Shown here: one piece after another, positions 10,948-21,918 of the stretch
How positions within the stretch are numbered: the stretch's first letter is position 1
How the letters are laid out: each line of letters opens with the position of its first letter
Source of the DNA: Trachythela sp. YZ-2020
Taxonomy: Eukaryota; Cnidaria; Anthozoa; Malacalcyonacea; Clavulariidae
Direction: 5' to 3'
Length of the DNA stretch: 64,000 nucleotides
Assembly: GCA_016169945.1 (NCBI GenBank)
Contig: JADLSH010000279.1
Coordinates: 1,488,001-1,552,000, forward strand
The notes under the pieces: generated by a model
The model's database searches: none
The model's input: the letters and a program-made list of their open reading frames with translations, nothing else
Told to the model about the DNA's origin: nothing
Position numbers and translations under genes: made by a program

Positions 10948-12035
10948 TCAACCATTAATAAGCCATGGTTATTGACCTTTTCCCTATAGTGATGTCATCA
11001 AATCGTAGTTAATTGCAGTCTTGTTAGGTTAAACCATATGGTAGAAATCCAAGCCCTTTGTTATTCTTTTTTGCATACATTTATTTTTATCTAATGACTA
11101 GACAGACAGTTTTACTTGTATCTGTACAATATTTAAAGTACATATGACATGAAACTGTTTTCAAAGTATAATATCTCTAAAGTATTTATTCAAAATTTTA
11201 GAGGATTTCAATAAAAACCAACAATTTTATAGCCGTTTGAATGGTCTCATTTTACCTGTTAAAAATAGCATTCAAATAGCGCGGCTAGTGACGTCACTTT
11301 GGTTGCAATGTCTAGCAATAAATATGGCTGATTGGCTGAAAGCAGAAACTTGCAACCAAAATGACGTCACGACACATACAAATTAGTCCCCAGATCCCGG
11401 ACAAAAATTTAACAATCAGCACAAGGTATGGGATTTACAAACACAGGCCGAAATTTATCATACTTTATCAAGTGTATACATGTAGATGGTCATTTTTGTC
11501 AACTGTCTCAAGGATATTATAAGCTGTTTTAGCTGAGAAAACCAATCAATGTTAAATCAAGGTTAATCAAGAAAAAATCTATATCAGATTTACAGACATT
11601 GATTCTTTTGAACTTTCTTCACAAATTATGGAGTTTGATAAGAATATTACCCTGGTTGACCCCAGATGCCTTGCAATTTCCAGATGACATCACTCTTTGT
11701 GAGAAGGTCTATCTAACAAATATAATATCATTATTATATTAAAAATATAGGTATGTCATTGTAAACTCAGCCATTATATCATTACTTGATGTTATTACAT
11801 GGTATTGTACAGAAATAGTGTATGAAGCTCTAAAACAAAGTCAAGACATCTTGAAGTTTTGGAGTGGATGAGAAATGTATAAGATACAGTACTAAATTTT
11901 TGTATGATAAATGTAGTTTCACGTGTGACGAGAGAATTTGCAGGGGAAATGGTGAACATTTTAGATTGTCAATAATTAATTAAGTGTAAATAACATAAAG
12001 TAGATTTATAAAGTCAAAATAAAGCATTCTTATTT
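10948..12035 (+). other. msrA: msrA 3' untranslated region
   Basis: No coding sequence after the stop at 10945-10947. It contains AATAAA at about 11209 and a stronger AATAAA at 12018-12023. Only the distal signal includes the SECIS, so the selenoprotein mRNA should end near 12035. Confidence 0.7.
11805..11882 (+). ncRNA. SECIS element (form 2) in msrA 3' UTR
   Basis: A complete eukaryotic SECIS can be folded by hand. Helix I is TTGTACA (11805-11811) with TGTATAA (11876-11882), 7 bp. The non-Watson-Crick quartet is TGAA (11823-11826, preceded by A, so ATGA) opposite GGAT (11866-11869). Helix II is GCTCTAAAAC (11827-11836) with GTTTTGGAGT (11856-11865), 10 contiguous bp including two G-U pairs. 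The apical AA motif sits in AAAG (11837-11840), and an extra mini-stem TCAAG/CTTGA with loop ACAT gives the form-2 shape. The quartet-to-AA distance of about 10-11 nt is as expected. It would recruit SBP2/eEFSec to decode the UGA at 6476. Confidence 0.9.
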
Positions 12036-12079
12036 GATTGCATAATGTATTGTCAACATAAATTGGCTCATTAAGCTGA

Positions 12080-12165
12080 TTGAGTTTAAACCTGCATACT
12101 ATTCAGTGAACCAGACTGGTGCCCTACCAATTGAGCTATCATGAACTCTACAAGGAGAGCACAAA
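12080..12165 (-). repeat. tRNA-like (SINE head) fragment
   Basis: Read on the minus strand it contains TAGCTCAATTGGTAGGGC, matching a tRNA D-arm/A box, and downstream GCAGGTTTAAACTC, resembling a degenerate B box. No intact cloverleaf with acceptor pairing is evident, so I call it a tRNA-derived SINE remnant rather than a tRNA gene. The minus-strand ORF at 12235-12471 beside it is unsupported. Confidence 0.5.
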
Positions 12166-12708
12166 TGACTTATTAACTTGAAATTATTAACTTGAATACT
12201 CTATTTCAGAATCAGAGAAATATGATACCCTATATTAATAGAAAATGCCATGATTCTGCCCACAGTGGGTGGCACCAGGCGGTAGTGCCTGGCCCTCCTC
12301 AGTGCTGCCCAGCACTCTCACAAAAGTGTCTCCAAAGTGAGACTGAATTACCTTATGACAATTAAAATTTGAAAAGTTGTCAGGGGAAGCATGTTTCTGG
12401 GCTAGCAGGTACCCACTACCCAGCAGTGCACTCGCTTGGTCCTGTGCAGAACCCTGAAAACCCAACATCAAGTAGTGTCAGCATAAAGACTCGAGCTACA
12501 ATTGAACCTGGTTTTAAATGATATATTTAGGAGTGATTTAGTTACAAAATTTAGCCAGAAAAAGATGAATGCTGGTAAAATATTACAAAAAGAGAACAAG
12601 TTGCTGTGGTCTAGGCTGAACGATTAACTGGGCTAGGCCTAGTGCTTTGTAATATACTGTATATATTTATAATTCATGTTCAAGTTTGTGCATTTGTGAC
12701 AAAACAAA

Positions 12709-15700
12709 TCATTCATCTTCGCTTTTCTTTACATAATCATTATATGTGGCTTCGTCCATAAGTTCATCAAGTTGGGTAATGTCTGATAACTTCATCTTTG
12801 CAATCCAGCCTTTAGGAATAAGGTTAGAAAAATGTATGAAAAACACTAACAGTGGAAAAAAAATTTTTGTTCAGAACTTTAGTGAGAGCACAAATAAGTA
12901 ACAAAGGCAACTTGTGTTTCACTAAACACTTTCCTGCATTAGGTGGTCAACTACGGAGAGGAGCCGATATTAAAAAGAGCTGATTTCCGATACCGATTGT
13001 TCAAGAGCCGATACATGTTCACCATTGGCCGATACATCGGGAATACCGATTATTGGTTTACCCGATGCTCACATTTTGTCAAATTGTCATTTTAGTGTTT
13101 TACTCGACTTAACTCGCAAATTTTGCAATGAGAGGTTGCCATCAAGAAAACTCTCTATTTTGAGCACAACAAAAGTACAATACAACAGAAAAGAGGCAAG
13201 TATTACCAAAATGATGGTAATGTATTACCTACGGATGCTTCCCCTCGCCCGAAATAACGTGTCACATTTTCGCATAAAAAATTCAGGGATGCGTGCTATG
13301 ATTGGTCCGCAGGAAATTATGCTGAGACTGACCACTCCGACAGTGAACGTTAATTGGCTCTGCCAATATTTTGCCGATGTCTAGTCAGCTAGCAGGTTTA
13401 AGCAGATGACCAGCATCTGCTGCCTGGACGTGCATCTACTGAAACCTGCCAATAGTGTAGAGAATTTTGCTTGGGTTTGATAAATATCCAAATGAATATA
13501 GTTCTAATTGATTATAACACATGTTTATGCCTGTTGCCATCCCTTTAACATTTTAGATAACTCACAAGCTTAAGTTACCACTAAATATAGTACACACAGT
13601 ACTAAATATTTAAATAATATGTATGTGTGAATTGGATTGCAAGGGGCATAAACACTTGTTAATTTAAGGTCTTTGTTAGTTGATTAGGTCTTCGTTAGTT
13701 GATTAGACCTAGGTCTTCATTATTTGATTAGGTCTTCATTAGTTGATTAGGTCTATTTGCTAGATAGTTGTCTGGACAGAGGCCGGCCAGCCTCGTTCAA
13801 TGATACAATGTGTTCTGTGTGATTCTGCAACTATTATCAAAGAAACCTTCGCTTTACTGTGCTAAGTGTAAAAGAGCTTTAATTAATACATACCATCGTC
13901 ATAAGGTTTCTTATTGACCAACTCTGGATTTTCGTTTAATGCTTCATTAACTTCAACTATTTCACCTGAAACAGGTGAATATAGGTCGCTTGCCGCCTTG
14001 ACACTTTCAACAACACCAAATATATCTAAAAATTGAGACAATGTCATTCTATGTAACATTCACATTTGAAAGGTACTTATTACTATTTCCATTATATTTT
14101 TGAGAATCAAACATCCATCTGAGTTTACCATTCTGTTCCATAGTGTTTCCAACTTCTGGTAATTCAACATATACAATATCTCCCAAGAGATTCTGAAATA
14201 ACAAACATATATTATTATTACATTACAATATTATCAATGTGTCTAATGAGCCTAGAAATTAGTCTAACTTCCAGACGTTGGGCCTTCGCTCGAACAGTTG
14301 AAGTTCTTGTTGAATTTTTCAGGTAGTTTGATCCTAATTAGACCTGCAGCTCATTGTGTAGAAACGCTACCTACACTGGCACCACACACTCAAGAAATCT
14401 TTACCAAGTGCTATTTAACTATTAGCAGAGCCCCTAATGATAATATCACTAAACTAACAAATTGGTAGCTCCATCAGAGTCCTAAATTGTTCTCTCTAGA
14501 GATCCATAAGCAAAATACAAAGGAAACTCATGGCCCGTAGCGGATCTATATATCTGATGTAGAATTTTCTCCAATTTTTACAGCGTAGATAACATCAATC
14601 TTCAAAATTCCAACGCCAGTGAGCGTACAAAACCAGTCATTTTAGAAGTCATATACAAACCTTGCAGTTCGGCCTTTATCAGATCTAAAACACTTGGCTG
14701 CGCCTCAATGTTTTAAATCAGATAAAGACCTCTCGCGCGGTTTGTATAATTATATTACTTCTCACATTCAACTGAGGTGAAGTTATAATCAGAAGACTGC
14801 TCAAATCAAACCATGGTCAGAGACATGGGGCCGGTCGTATAAAAAAGTAGTTACAGTTAACTATAGTTAGTGCAAAGGTAACCAATCAGAATCGCGAATT
14901 TTAGAGTTAACTACTATTAAACTACAAAACGAGTAGTTGAAATGTAGTTAAGACTTTTATACAACCGGGCCCAGACTGTAAAGTTTTATTTTTGCGAGGG
15001 GAATATTTTCGTGTTCTGTGGCAGCTGCGCGGAAATTAAGCCAAAACACTTGAGAATGGAGCATAAATACATGGATTTTTTAGCATTTTCTTGAAAATGC
15101 GTGGACAGAAATTCAGCTTTGAAATTTACAGTCTGGGTCAGAGAGGTTAAAGGCACATGTATGAAGGGGCCTGACTGGAAAGTTTGGAAATCGCGCAACC
15201 GAGATTTCGAAAATTTAATAGTAAATGTATAGAGGAATCAAAATTGCGCGCCCGAGATCTCGGTTGCGCGATACAAACTTTCCAGAGTGGTGAAGGGGCT
15301 GTCCACAAATAGATTTCATCTCGCAATCGTGGATTTGTTCTGCGATTGCAAGACGAAAACTATTTGTCCACGACCCCTAATGCATCAGTCAAATCCAAGC
15401 GTGCCCATCCCCCCCCCGGGCAAACCCCCGGGCTTTTGACAGTTTTCGAAAATATGCGACAAATTCCCGGGGGCAGGGATAAAAAACAAGTGAAAATGCC
15501 CCGCAGCGGGGCAAAAAATCAGTAGCAAATCCCCCACCCCGGGGACAGCTGGACTGTTTGGCTAAGAAGAGTAGGTTATCCAACTACCTGAACATAAAGA
15601 GAATACTTTCTTCGACGTTTCGAGCGAATGCCCTCTGATTAATATATCGCCCAAGTATATACTCTAGCGCGTTTTGCTGTCGTCATGCTCTAGCGCATCT

Positions 15701-16621
15701 ATTTTTAAAGTTTGCGGTGTGGTTCGAATTTATGCGTTTTTTACAACTTGACTGGTTTATATTGAATATTCTATCATGGTTAAATGTTCTGAAACTGGTA
15801 TTGTTTTGTTTTATATTATTATCAAGTTATCGGTGATCGTAAAACCTCCAAATCCTTAATTTCAAATGCCCCGCCCCCGGGCAAAGGTTTGAGTTCAAAT
15901 GCCCAACCCCCGGGACGTGCTTTACAGGAAAATGCCCCGCGGTGGCCCGGGGGGGGGATGGGCACGCTTGGATTTGACTGATGCATAACCAGCACATCCA
16001 TCTTTGTCAAGACTTGAGAGCATCAATGGCTTAACAAACCAACATATTTAACCTAATACCAATGTCTCTTCTTAACCCATTAAGCAGCAAGCACTGTAGG
16101 GCTGTAAATTTTAAAGTATATAGCATTGTTTACTTGTGCATGATCTGAGATTCCTACAGTCCCAACGTCATCTGACATCATAATCCATTCATGATCTTTT
16201 GTAAATTTTCTTTCTACATTTATACAAAAACATGCAGCATTGAGCATTCAAGCCAAATGCCAAAAAATGGGCAAATAGATTCCATTTCAAACATACTGTT
16301 TAAAGTACCATGTAGAATTTTTAGATAATTGCTTATCAAGTATATATATTTTTTAAATATTTTTTATTATAATCTTATGTTTTCTCATTCCTATATTATA
16401 GTATACTAGTATTTTGCAACAGATTTGCAAAACAATCAAAGTTAAACCACTAATTGTATCATAAATTATACCCATCAAGGGTATTATTGCGTATTACCTG
16501 TACTAAGCAGCCATGCTGTATGTATTCTCCTTAACGGAGTAGATTTACTAGCTAAAACTGGGGAAATTAGACGAGAATTCAGCACATTTAGCGCTCCTCT
16601 TCCAACGCGGAAAGCAGCCAT
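12709..16621 (-). CDS. GCSH: Glycine cleavage system H protein, mitochondrial, 5 exons
   Basis: Exons in transcript order are 16621-16498, 16213-16134, 14192-14129, 14025-13894 and 12809-12709, 166 codons plus stop, all GT-AG and in frame. The H protein carries the aminomethyl group between the P, T and L proteins of the mitochondrial glycine cleavage complex on a lipoylated lysine. Exon 1 encodes an Arg/Ser-rich, acid-free presequence (MAAFRVGRG...), a likely mitochondrial targeting peptide. Mature-domain motifs are [47 protein letters not shown] (lysine of ESVKAAS is the lipoyl site), [16 protein letters not shown] and a C-terminus like [15 protein letters not shown]. The length is close to the human protein (173 aa). 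A MITE lies in intron 2 and an 8.5-kb transposon is inserted 55 bp upstream of the ATG. Confidence 0.96.
13669..13753. repeat. Short tandem array, ~20-bp unit
   Basis: About four imperfect copies of 'ttagttgattaggtcttc' in GCSH intron 4. No coding content. Confidence 0.7.
14827..14973. repeat. Foldback MITE in GCSH intron 2
   Basis: The left arm GGGGCCGGTCGTATAAAA pairs with the right arm TTTTATACAACCGGGCCC. The interior is a GTTAACTA-rich palindrome. A probable relative starts at 10265 (GGGGCCGGTTGTTTAAAA). Confidence 0.7.
15175..15286. repeat. Foldback repeat in GCSH intron 2
   Basis: The arms CTGGAAAGTTTG and CAAACTTTCCAG flank inner arms containing ATCGCGCAACCGAGAT and ATCTCGGTTGCGCGAT. 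Non-coding. Confidence 0.7.
15381..15985. mobile_element. MITE-A copy 1 (TAA target duplication)
   Basis: A 605-bp element with 25-bp perfect TIRs beginning TGCATCAGTCAAATCCAAGC, flanked on both sides by TAA. A second full-length copy lies at 21973-22578, also between TAA repeats. The 3-bp TWA-type duplication suggests PIF/Harbinger ancestry (inference). The interior has runs of C/G (CCCCGGGG) near both ends. The ORFs at 15389-15583 and 15822-16010 are translations of the element. Confidence 0.88.
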
Positions 16622-16668
16622 GTTTGTCAGTTTGTGGAACAGGTACGGCAATTAGCATAATTTATGCA

Positions 16669-16676
16669 AGTAGAAT
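16669..16676. repeat. Left target-site duplication of the large transposon
   Basis: AGTAGAAT here is repeated exactly at 25182-25189, directly outside the two inverted ends (ATGGAAAGCC...). The pair defines the 8505-bp segment as a single insertion. Confidence 0.85.
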
Positions 16677-16717
16677 ATGGAAAGCCATAGCTGTCTTAAG
16701 TGATCAAGCATCATCAT

Positions 16718-17233
16718 ACGCGGTGCTTTGACCTTAATACGCAGTCGTTTCACCTTTATACGCGGTGCTTTCACCATTATACGCGGTGCTTTCAGCATTA
16801 TACGTGGTCGTTTGACCATTATACGCGGTGCTTTCACCGTTATACGCGGTGCTTTCACCGTTATACGCGGTGCTTTCACCATTATACGTGGTCGTTTCAC
16901 CATTATACGCGGTGCTTTCACCATTATACGTGGTGCTTTCAATATTATACGTGGTCGTTTGGCCATTATACGCGGTGCTTTCACCATTATACGCGGTGCT
17001 TTCACCATTATACGCGGTGCTTTCACCATTATACGCGGTGCTTTCACCGTTATACGCGGTGCTTTCACCGTTATACGCGGTGCTTTCACCATTATACGCG
17101 GTGCTTTCACCATTATACGTGGTGCTTTCAATATTATACGTGGTCGTTTGGCCATTATACGCGGTGCTTTCACCATTATACGCGGTGCTTTCACCATTAT
17201 ACGCGGTGCTTTCACCATTATACGCGGTGGTTT
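16718..17233 (+). repeat. 21-bp minisatellite, left terminal inverted repeat (~24 units)
   Basis: Unit consensus is TATACGCGGTGCTTTCACCAT with variants (TATACGTGGTCGTTTGACCAT and others) in a higher-order pattern. Because 21 is divisible by 3 and the unit lacks stops, long ORFs appear in several frames on both strands (16652-17316). They are not genes. Confidence 0.95.
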
Positions 17234-17342
17234 TATCATCATTATATTCGGTGAGCCAGTACTTTTGGTCAGCGATTGGGTCGAAATGGCAGACGTCATG
17301 TAATCAAAGATGTTGAATATGCGCGAGCACGTGTCATTTCCT

Positions 17343-18163
17343 CAGCGTTTCCACTTTGAAGGAAATTTCTTTTTCAAAGGAAATTTTCACAAAATGAAGG
17401 AAACGAAAAGGAAATAAGATTTGAAGGAAATTTGAAGGAAAAATACTGAAAACGCCACCTCGTGGGAAATCATAACACTTTAGTAGTTTAGTCTTTAAAA
17501 ATCTATTGTACCTAACCGTGCTATGGCAATTGCTCAAATAGACTTTTAGGCTTTTAGCTGCACATAACATTGATAACAACGATGTATGCATGTACGTAGT
17601 ATAAATACATTAAATAGTATAATTCATGAAAAATTATGTAAACCCGAGCCAACGACACCCGGGGAAAGGAAAGCATCAGCGAAGTCTAAAGTTCATCAAT
17701 TATCGCGGGCGCGTGACTATGGTTCATGGGTATATATGGGTGGTCATCTCACTGATCTCAAAATATGGCTGTTTGCCAGGAGTGGAGGCAAAAATTAAAA
17801 AAAAACATCTAAGAAAGCTGAAATTATTTTATTGTGAATGCATGTCAGTCTTTTCTTTTTACAGTACTATAAAACATACTTTTGATTGTTTAGCTAGTGA
17901 ACCATATTTGAGTATTTTGTGTTTTTTGTCTGCACTATTAGTTGCTACTTGCTTGTGCCTGTCATTTATCCTGCCTAAAAGATAAAATGGATATTTTCGA
18001 CTCTGTAGGTAACCCAATTTTTCCTTACTCCAACTAAAACCTGAGAATGAAATTTGAAGGAAATTTTCTCATTCTTTGAAAGGAAATTTACAGGGAAAAA
18101 AGGAATTGCAGCTTTTTGCAGCTTGATTAAAGCAACTATGAACTTTTAAAAGTGGAAACACTG
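17343..18163. mobile_element. hAT-type MITE nested in the large transposon
   Basis: Ends CAGCGTTTCCACTTT / AAAAGTGGAAACACTG with perfect 8-bp direct repeats CATTTCCT at 17335-17342 and 18164-18171. The inner arms are rich in GAAGGAAATTT. It separates the left TIR from the promoter of the HECT gene. The ORFs at 17334-17985 lie inside it and have no supported function. Confidence 0.87.
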
Positions 18164-18213
18164 CATTTCCTGCTTCGGAATTTACAAGTTTAGCGTCTGA
18201 GCGTGAATACTGC

Positions 18214-18222
18214 AAATATATA
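18214..18222 (+). promoter_or_regulatory. Candidate TATA box of the HECT gene
   Basis: AATATATAAG lies about 55 bp upstream of the ATG at 18272, just inside the transposon. The spacing fits a TATA promoter with a short leader. Confidence 0.5.
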
Positions 18223-18271
18223 AGAGTTTTCTGGCGTTTTTAATCGAAAATAAGCAGTGTTTTTTTTAAAT

Positions 18272-21200
18272 ATGGAACAAATACTGCAAACTTTAAATTT
18301 GGGTGCTTTGCTTGGCCGATTTCAAGAGCAGCGAATGGAACCACAGGCAGTTTTAGCTGCCTCAGATCAGGAGTTGGTTCGTCTTGGTGTGAGTACGATT
18401 GGTGATCGTATTCGTCTTCGTGATGCCTGTAAGAAAATGGACGAAGATAATGCTTCTACAGCTTCGACAAGCCAGACAGCTGCTGTGCGTCAAGAGCGGA
18501 TTTCAATATTTAATCCACGGAGGCACAACAGCCGTAGCCAGACACGTGTCGCAGCAAGAAGCTCCAGTGGCGCGACTAAGCGGGCAGCAAAGGGTAATCC
18601 TTGGACGCCGACGTTCGTTTGTATGGCTGATAGCGCTTCATCCAAAACGCCGTCATCTGTGCAGAAGGAAATTCTCTTCAAAGCGGGTCTAGGTTTAAAA
18701 AAGATTAAGTTGGATACGCAAGATGACGAACAGACCGTAGTGAACAAAATTACGTCAGACGAGAAAGATGCTGCTGGAAATGCCCTTGGATTTCCCCAAC
18801 TGAAAGCGTGCGGAGGGTTTGAAATGATGCGGTGCCAGGCAAATTGTCGGGATCTGTCTGTGATCAGCTGTTCGTGGAATGCGAAAGATCTGCGTTCAAA
18901 CTTGGGTGGTGGACAAGGGAAGATTTATTTGCGGCCAATACAGAAGTCTTTGTCCACAACGTCAATAGTGGGTGAAAGTCAGTCCGAGGTGAAAGAGAAA
19001 TGTCACATGTGTGAGCAAGAAATCCTTGTCCACAAGCTACGGGATCATTTATGGTCTTGTACTGAGGGTTTGGAGTCAAGTGACGATGATCATGAAAACA
19101 CTGATTCGGTTGACCCTTTGCCAAGTGCTGTAACCTCTGCCACCAATGTAAGTACCACCCCAGTCATCCCCTCTTCATCAGAACCCCCCGTTGCCCCACC
19201 TAGTGCCCAGCAATCCAACTCCTCAGTAGTTCCTGACAATGCATTGCCAAATGTCATCACCACATCCACTGCATCACCATCTGCTAATACTGGCAACAGT
19301 TCAAATGCATCTTCTTCAGTTACTCTGCTATCATCCATTGCGGTAGTTGACCTCACCAGCACACCAGCAGCACCCAACAATAATGGACAATCAGTTGATG
19401 GAATTGTCGATGACACTGTTACATATTGTCAACAGCACAACATATCAAATCCCGTTGAAATTCTTCGCTATTTTCAACCAAAAATGGTGATAGGAAGAGC
19501 GTTGGAGGTTCAATCTTTGGAGGAGGTGAATGAAGGAGCGACAAACTTCATAATGGTGGACCGCCATAACCTGATGACGACGGCATTTGATGAAATTTTA
19601 TTCCTTCAGGAATACAGGAGAACATTACAAGTTCAGTTCTACAGTGAGGTTTGTATTGGCTGATAATTGAAGACCAGTAATATTTTCCAACTGCAGTTTA
19701 ATATCATTAATGAACTGGTAATACACTTCCCCTGATAAATGAAATGGTCTAGCATTTAATAATAAATCAATAATAAACAGTAGAGTAGAGTCAGTATCTC
19801 CACTTTGCAAAATTGAACTTCACTTAAAATATTCATTAAGAAAATGTGCACTGTGCACATTGATTTACAATGTACTAGTACTCAATAAAGGTACAGCATT
19901 CTATGTATTGTATTTCTTACATGTTTTTTTATTATAGGTTGCAGACGATTATGGTGGACCAAGAAAAGAGTTCTTTCGCTTGGTCCTGAAGGAAATCAAA
20001 GAAGCTTTCTTTGATAGTGGGTTAAGGGATTTGCTAAGCGAGAGATACCTACCGGTTGGCATAATATTGGGTGAGCTAAAAGTGATGATCATGTGAATAG
20101 ACCACTGTATTAATCATTTTATCATGATACAAGCCTTGGATGCTGGGTCTCCACCCCCTCCTTTTATCTTTTGAACTTGTCATTGATATAGAAGTAATTA
20201 TTTTTCATAATTATTTAGGATTGAGTATCATTCAAAATGGGAAAATTCCGACATTTATTCCCGGGGAAATCAAAGACAAAGTCTTCTCTACTGAAGAAAC
20301 CGATGAATCATGCATCGCTAAATTGCGAGAAGGTTTGAAGAAAGTTGGAATCTATCAAGTAAGTATTTAAGAGTAGATATTTATTGATTGTATAATATAA
20401 ATGGGAAAACCCATGGAAACAACTAGCCGGCAAAAACCTATTTTTACTCTATTCCTATATTTTATTTGAAATTCATAGATCAGAAACACTAGTTTATTGA
20501 ATAAGAAACATCGGGAAAACAATACTCAACCCGCTCATTGTTAACCTCGGCTTAGCCCAGGGGCAACAACCGCAGCCAGGAACATTGTTAAATATATATA
20601 TATAATAATAATAATAATAGTAGTTATAATAATACTTTCAAACAAAGTATTAATGCACAGCTTGAAGAGTGCTCAACACCTTGTATTGGTAGAGCTTTAT
20701 AATTGTTTTGTTTACTTAAAATAAAGTCACCACCGGTGACTTATAGGTGTGATGTATAGGTGTTTTTGTGCTAAAACATGCATGGGGCTGCATAAACATT
20801 ATTGCAAAATTATATGGAAAAATTTCCTTTATATTTAAACAAAATAAATAGGTGAATCCATATTTGCAATTGCCTTGTTATGTAACATAACATAATATGT
20901 TATATATTTATATAATTCTTAGCTTGGCTGTAAACTCCCAATATTCTTGGATCTTCTTGAGCCTACCAGGACCCAGACCTTGACAATAAGGAGCATAACA
21001 AGCTTGTTAAGGGCTGCATTTAGCGAAGATGGGTCCAACAAAAGACAACTTGAGAATAAAGTGTATGCAGAATTTCTTAAATATTTAAGAGAAATTGCAA
21101 GTAAATAGTAAAAAAAATTAGGACAAAAATTTTATCATAAATGTGTGGGGTTGATTCTTTGTGGCAATGGGAATTTGGCTCAGACTTCTATAATGCATCC

Positions 21201-21566
21201 AGGTGTCATTTTACTAAATATCCAATAAAATATATAAGTATACAGTTTTAATAATCTGCTGAGTAAAATGTAACTGAATCATATATGTACTATATTTATA
21301 GGTGGACGACGGGTGCAATTATCTTGGCTCATGTACTGATGTTCACAACATGTGCCGATGAAGAACCTCCATTAGGCTTCACAATCCAGCCAAGCATCAA
21401 TTTTATTACAGCAGTTGCAGCTGATAAATTCATCCCCACCGCAAATACATGTATTTGTTCCCTGACATTACCACATGCAACACACCTTATCCCTCTGCCA
21501 GCACCTGATCGTCTCTTCTCTCTATATGATTATGCATTTGCTAATGCCTTCTTTGGAAATGTTTGA
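18272..21566 (+). pseudogene. Transposon-borne SAM-UBZ4-HECT E3 ubiquitin ligase-like gene, frameshifted in last exon
   Basis: Exons are 18272-19648, 19938-20070, 20219-20358, 20923-21100 and 21301-21566; the first four junctions are GT-AG and in frame. In order: an N-terminal SAM-like domain (residues 1-56, MEQILQTLNL...ELVRLGV); a UBZ4-type zinc finger with exact C-x2-C-x11-H-x3-C spacing (~244-263, CHMC...HLWSC); a Ser/Thr/Pro-rich linker with a SUMO-interacting-like AVVDLT (~358); then a HECT N-lobe (LQVQFYSE|VADDYGGPRKEFF, GLSIIQNGKIPTFIPGE). The last exon encodes the C-lobe with PTANTC, whose Cys codon is 21450-21452, the expected thioester cysteine. Joining exon 4 to exon 5 gives SGRRV and then a stop after ~11 codons; a 1-base shift near 21315-21325 restores the C-lobe frame. 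HECT enzymes pass ubiquitin from E2 to substrate; the target here is unknown. Polyadenylation signal AATAAA is at 21744-21749. Confidence 0.82.
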
Positions 21567-21918
21567 TGTGCTGATATGTTTTTATGACATTTCAATACTT
21601 GGATATATTAAAGAGGTGGTCAAGGGTTGGCCCACTGGGAATAATTATAGGTTTTTATGTTCTTACAAAGCCTGATCATTGTGTTTTGGTAATTTATTAT
21701 TCTCTATACGCACGAAAATATAAATATTTGATTGCAGATCGTTAATAAAGTTCAATAATTTAATACAAAAATGTAAACAAAGCTTTAAGAAATCAGAATT
21801 TTTAATATTAGCACCAAAAAATAAAGAACACATCACATAAAAAAATAATTGTAGTAAACTACAATGTTTACATACAGACTTGACCGCCTCTTTAGACTCT
21901 GTGAATTGTATTGGTTAG

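Noticed and set aside
11601..11650. Alternative SECIS candidate around TTTGAACTTTCTTCAC...GTTTGATAAG
   Set aside because: Only about five or six pairs, several G-U, and a poor apical region; the hairpin at 11805-11882 is far better.
12080..12165. Functional tRNA gene
   Set aside because: Only D-arm and degenerate T-arm similarity; no acceptor-stem pairing.
13025..13384. 119-codon plus-strand ORF
   Set aside because: It starts in a repeat related to the element at 9537-10051, lies within a GCSH intron and shows no motif.
16652..17316. Long overlapping ORFs (up to 215 codons) on both strands
   Set aside because: They are six-frame translations of a stop-free 21-bp minisatellite; the periodic peptides carry no independent evidence of coding.
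18272..21108. HECT gene ending at the TAG at 21106-21108 as a complete protein
   Set aside because: This would lack the HECT C-lobe; a donor at 21101 and the downstream PTANTC exon show that the gene continues.
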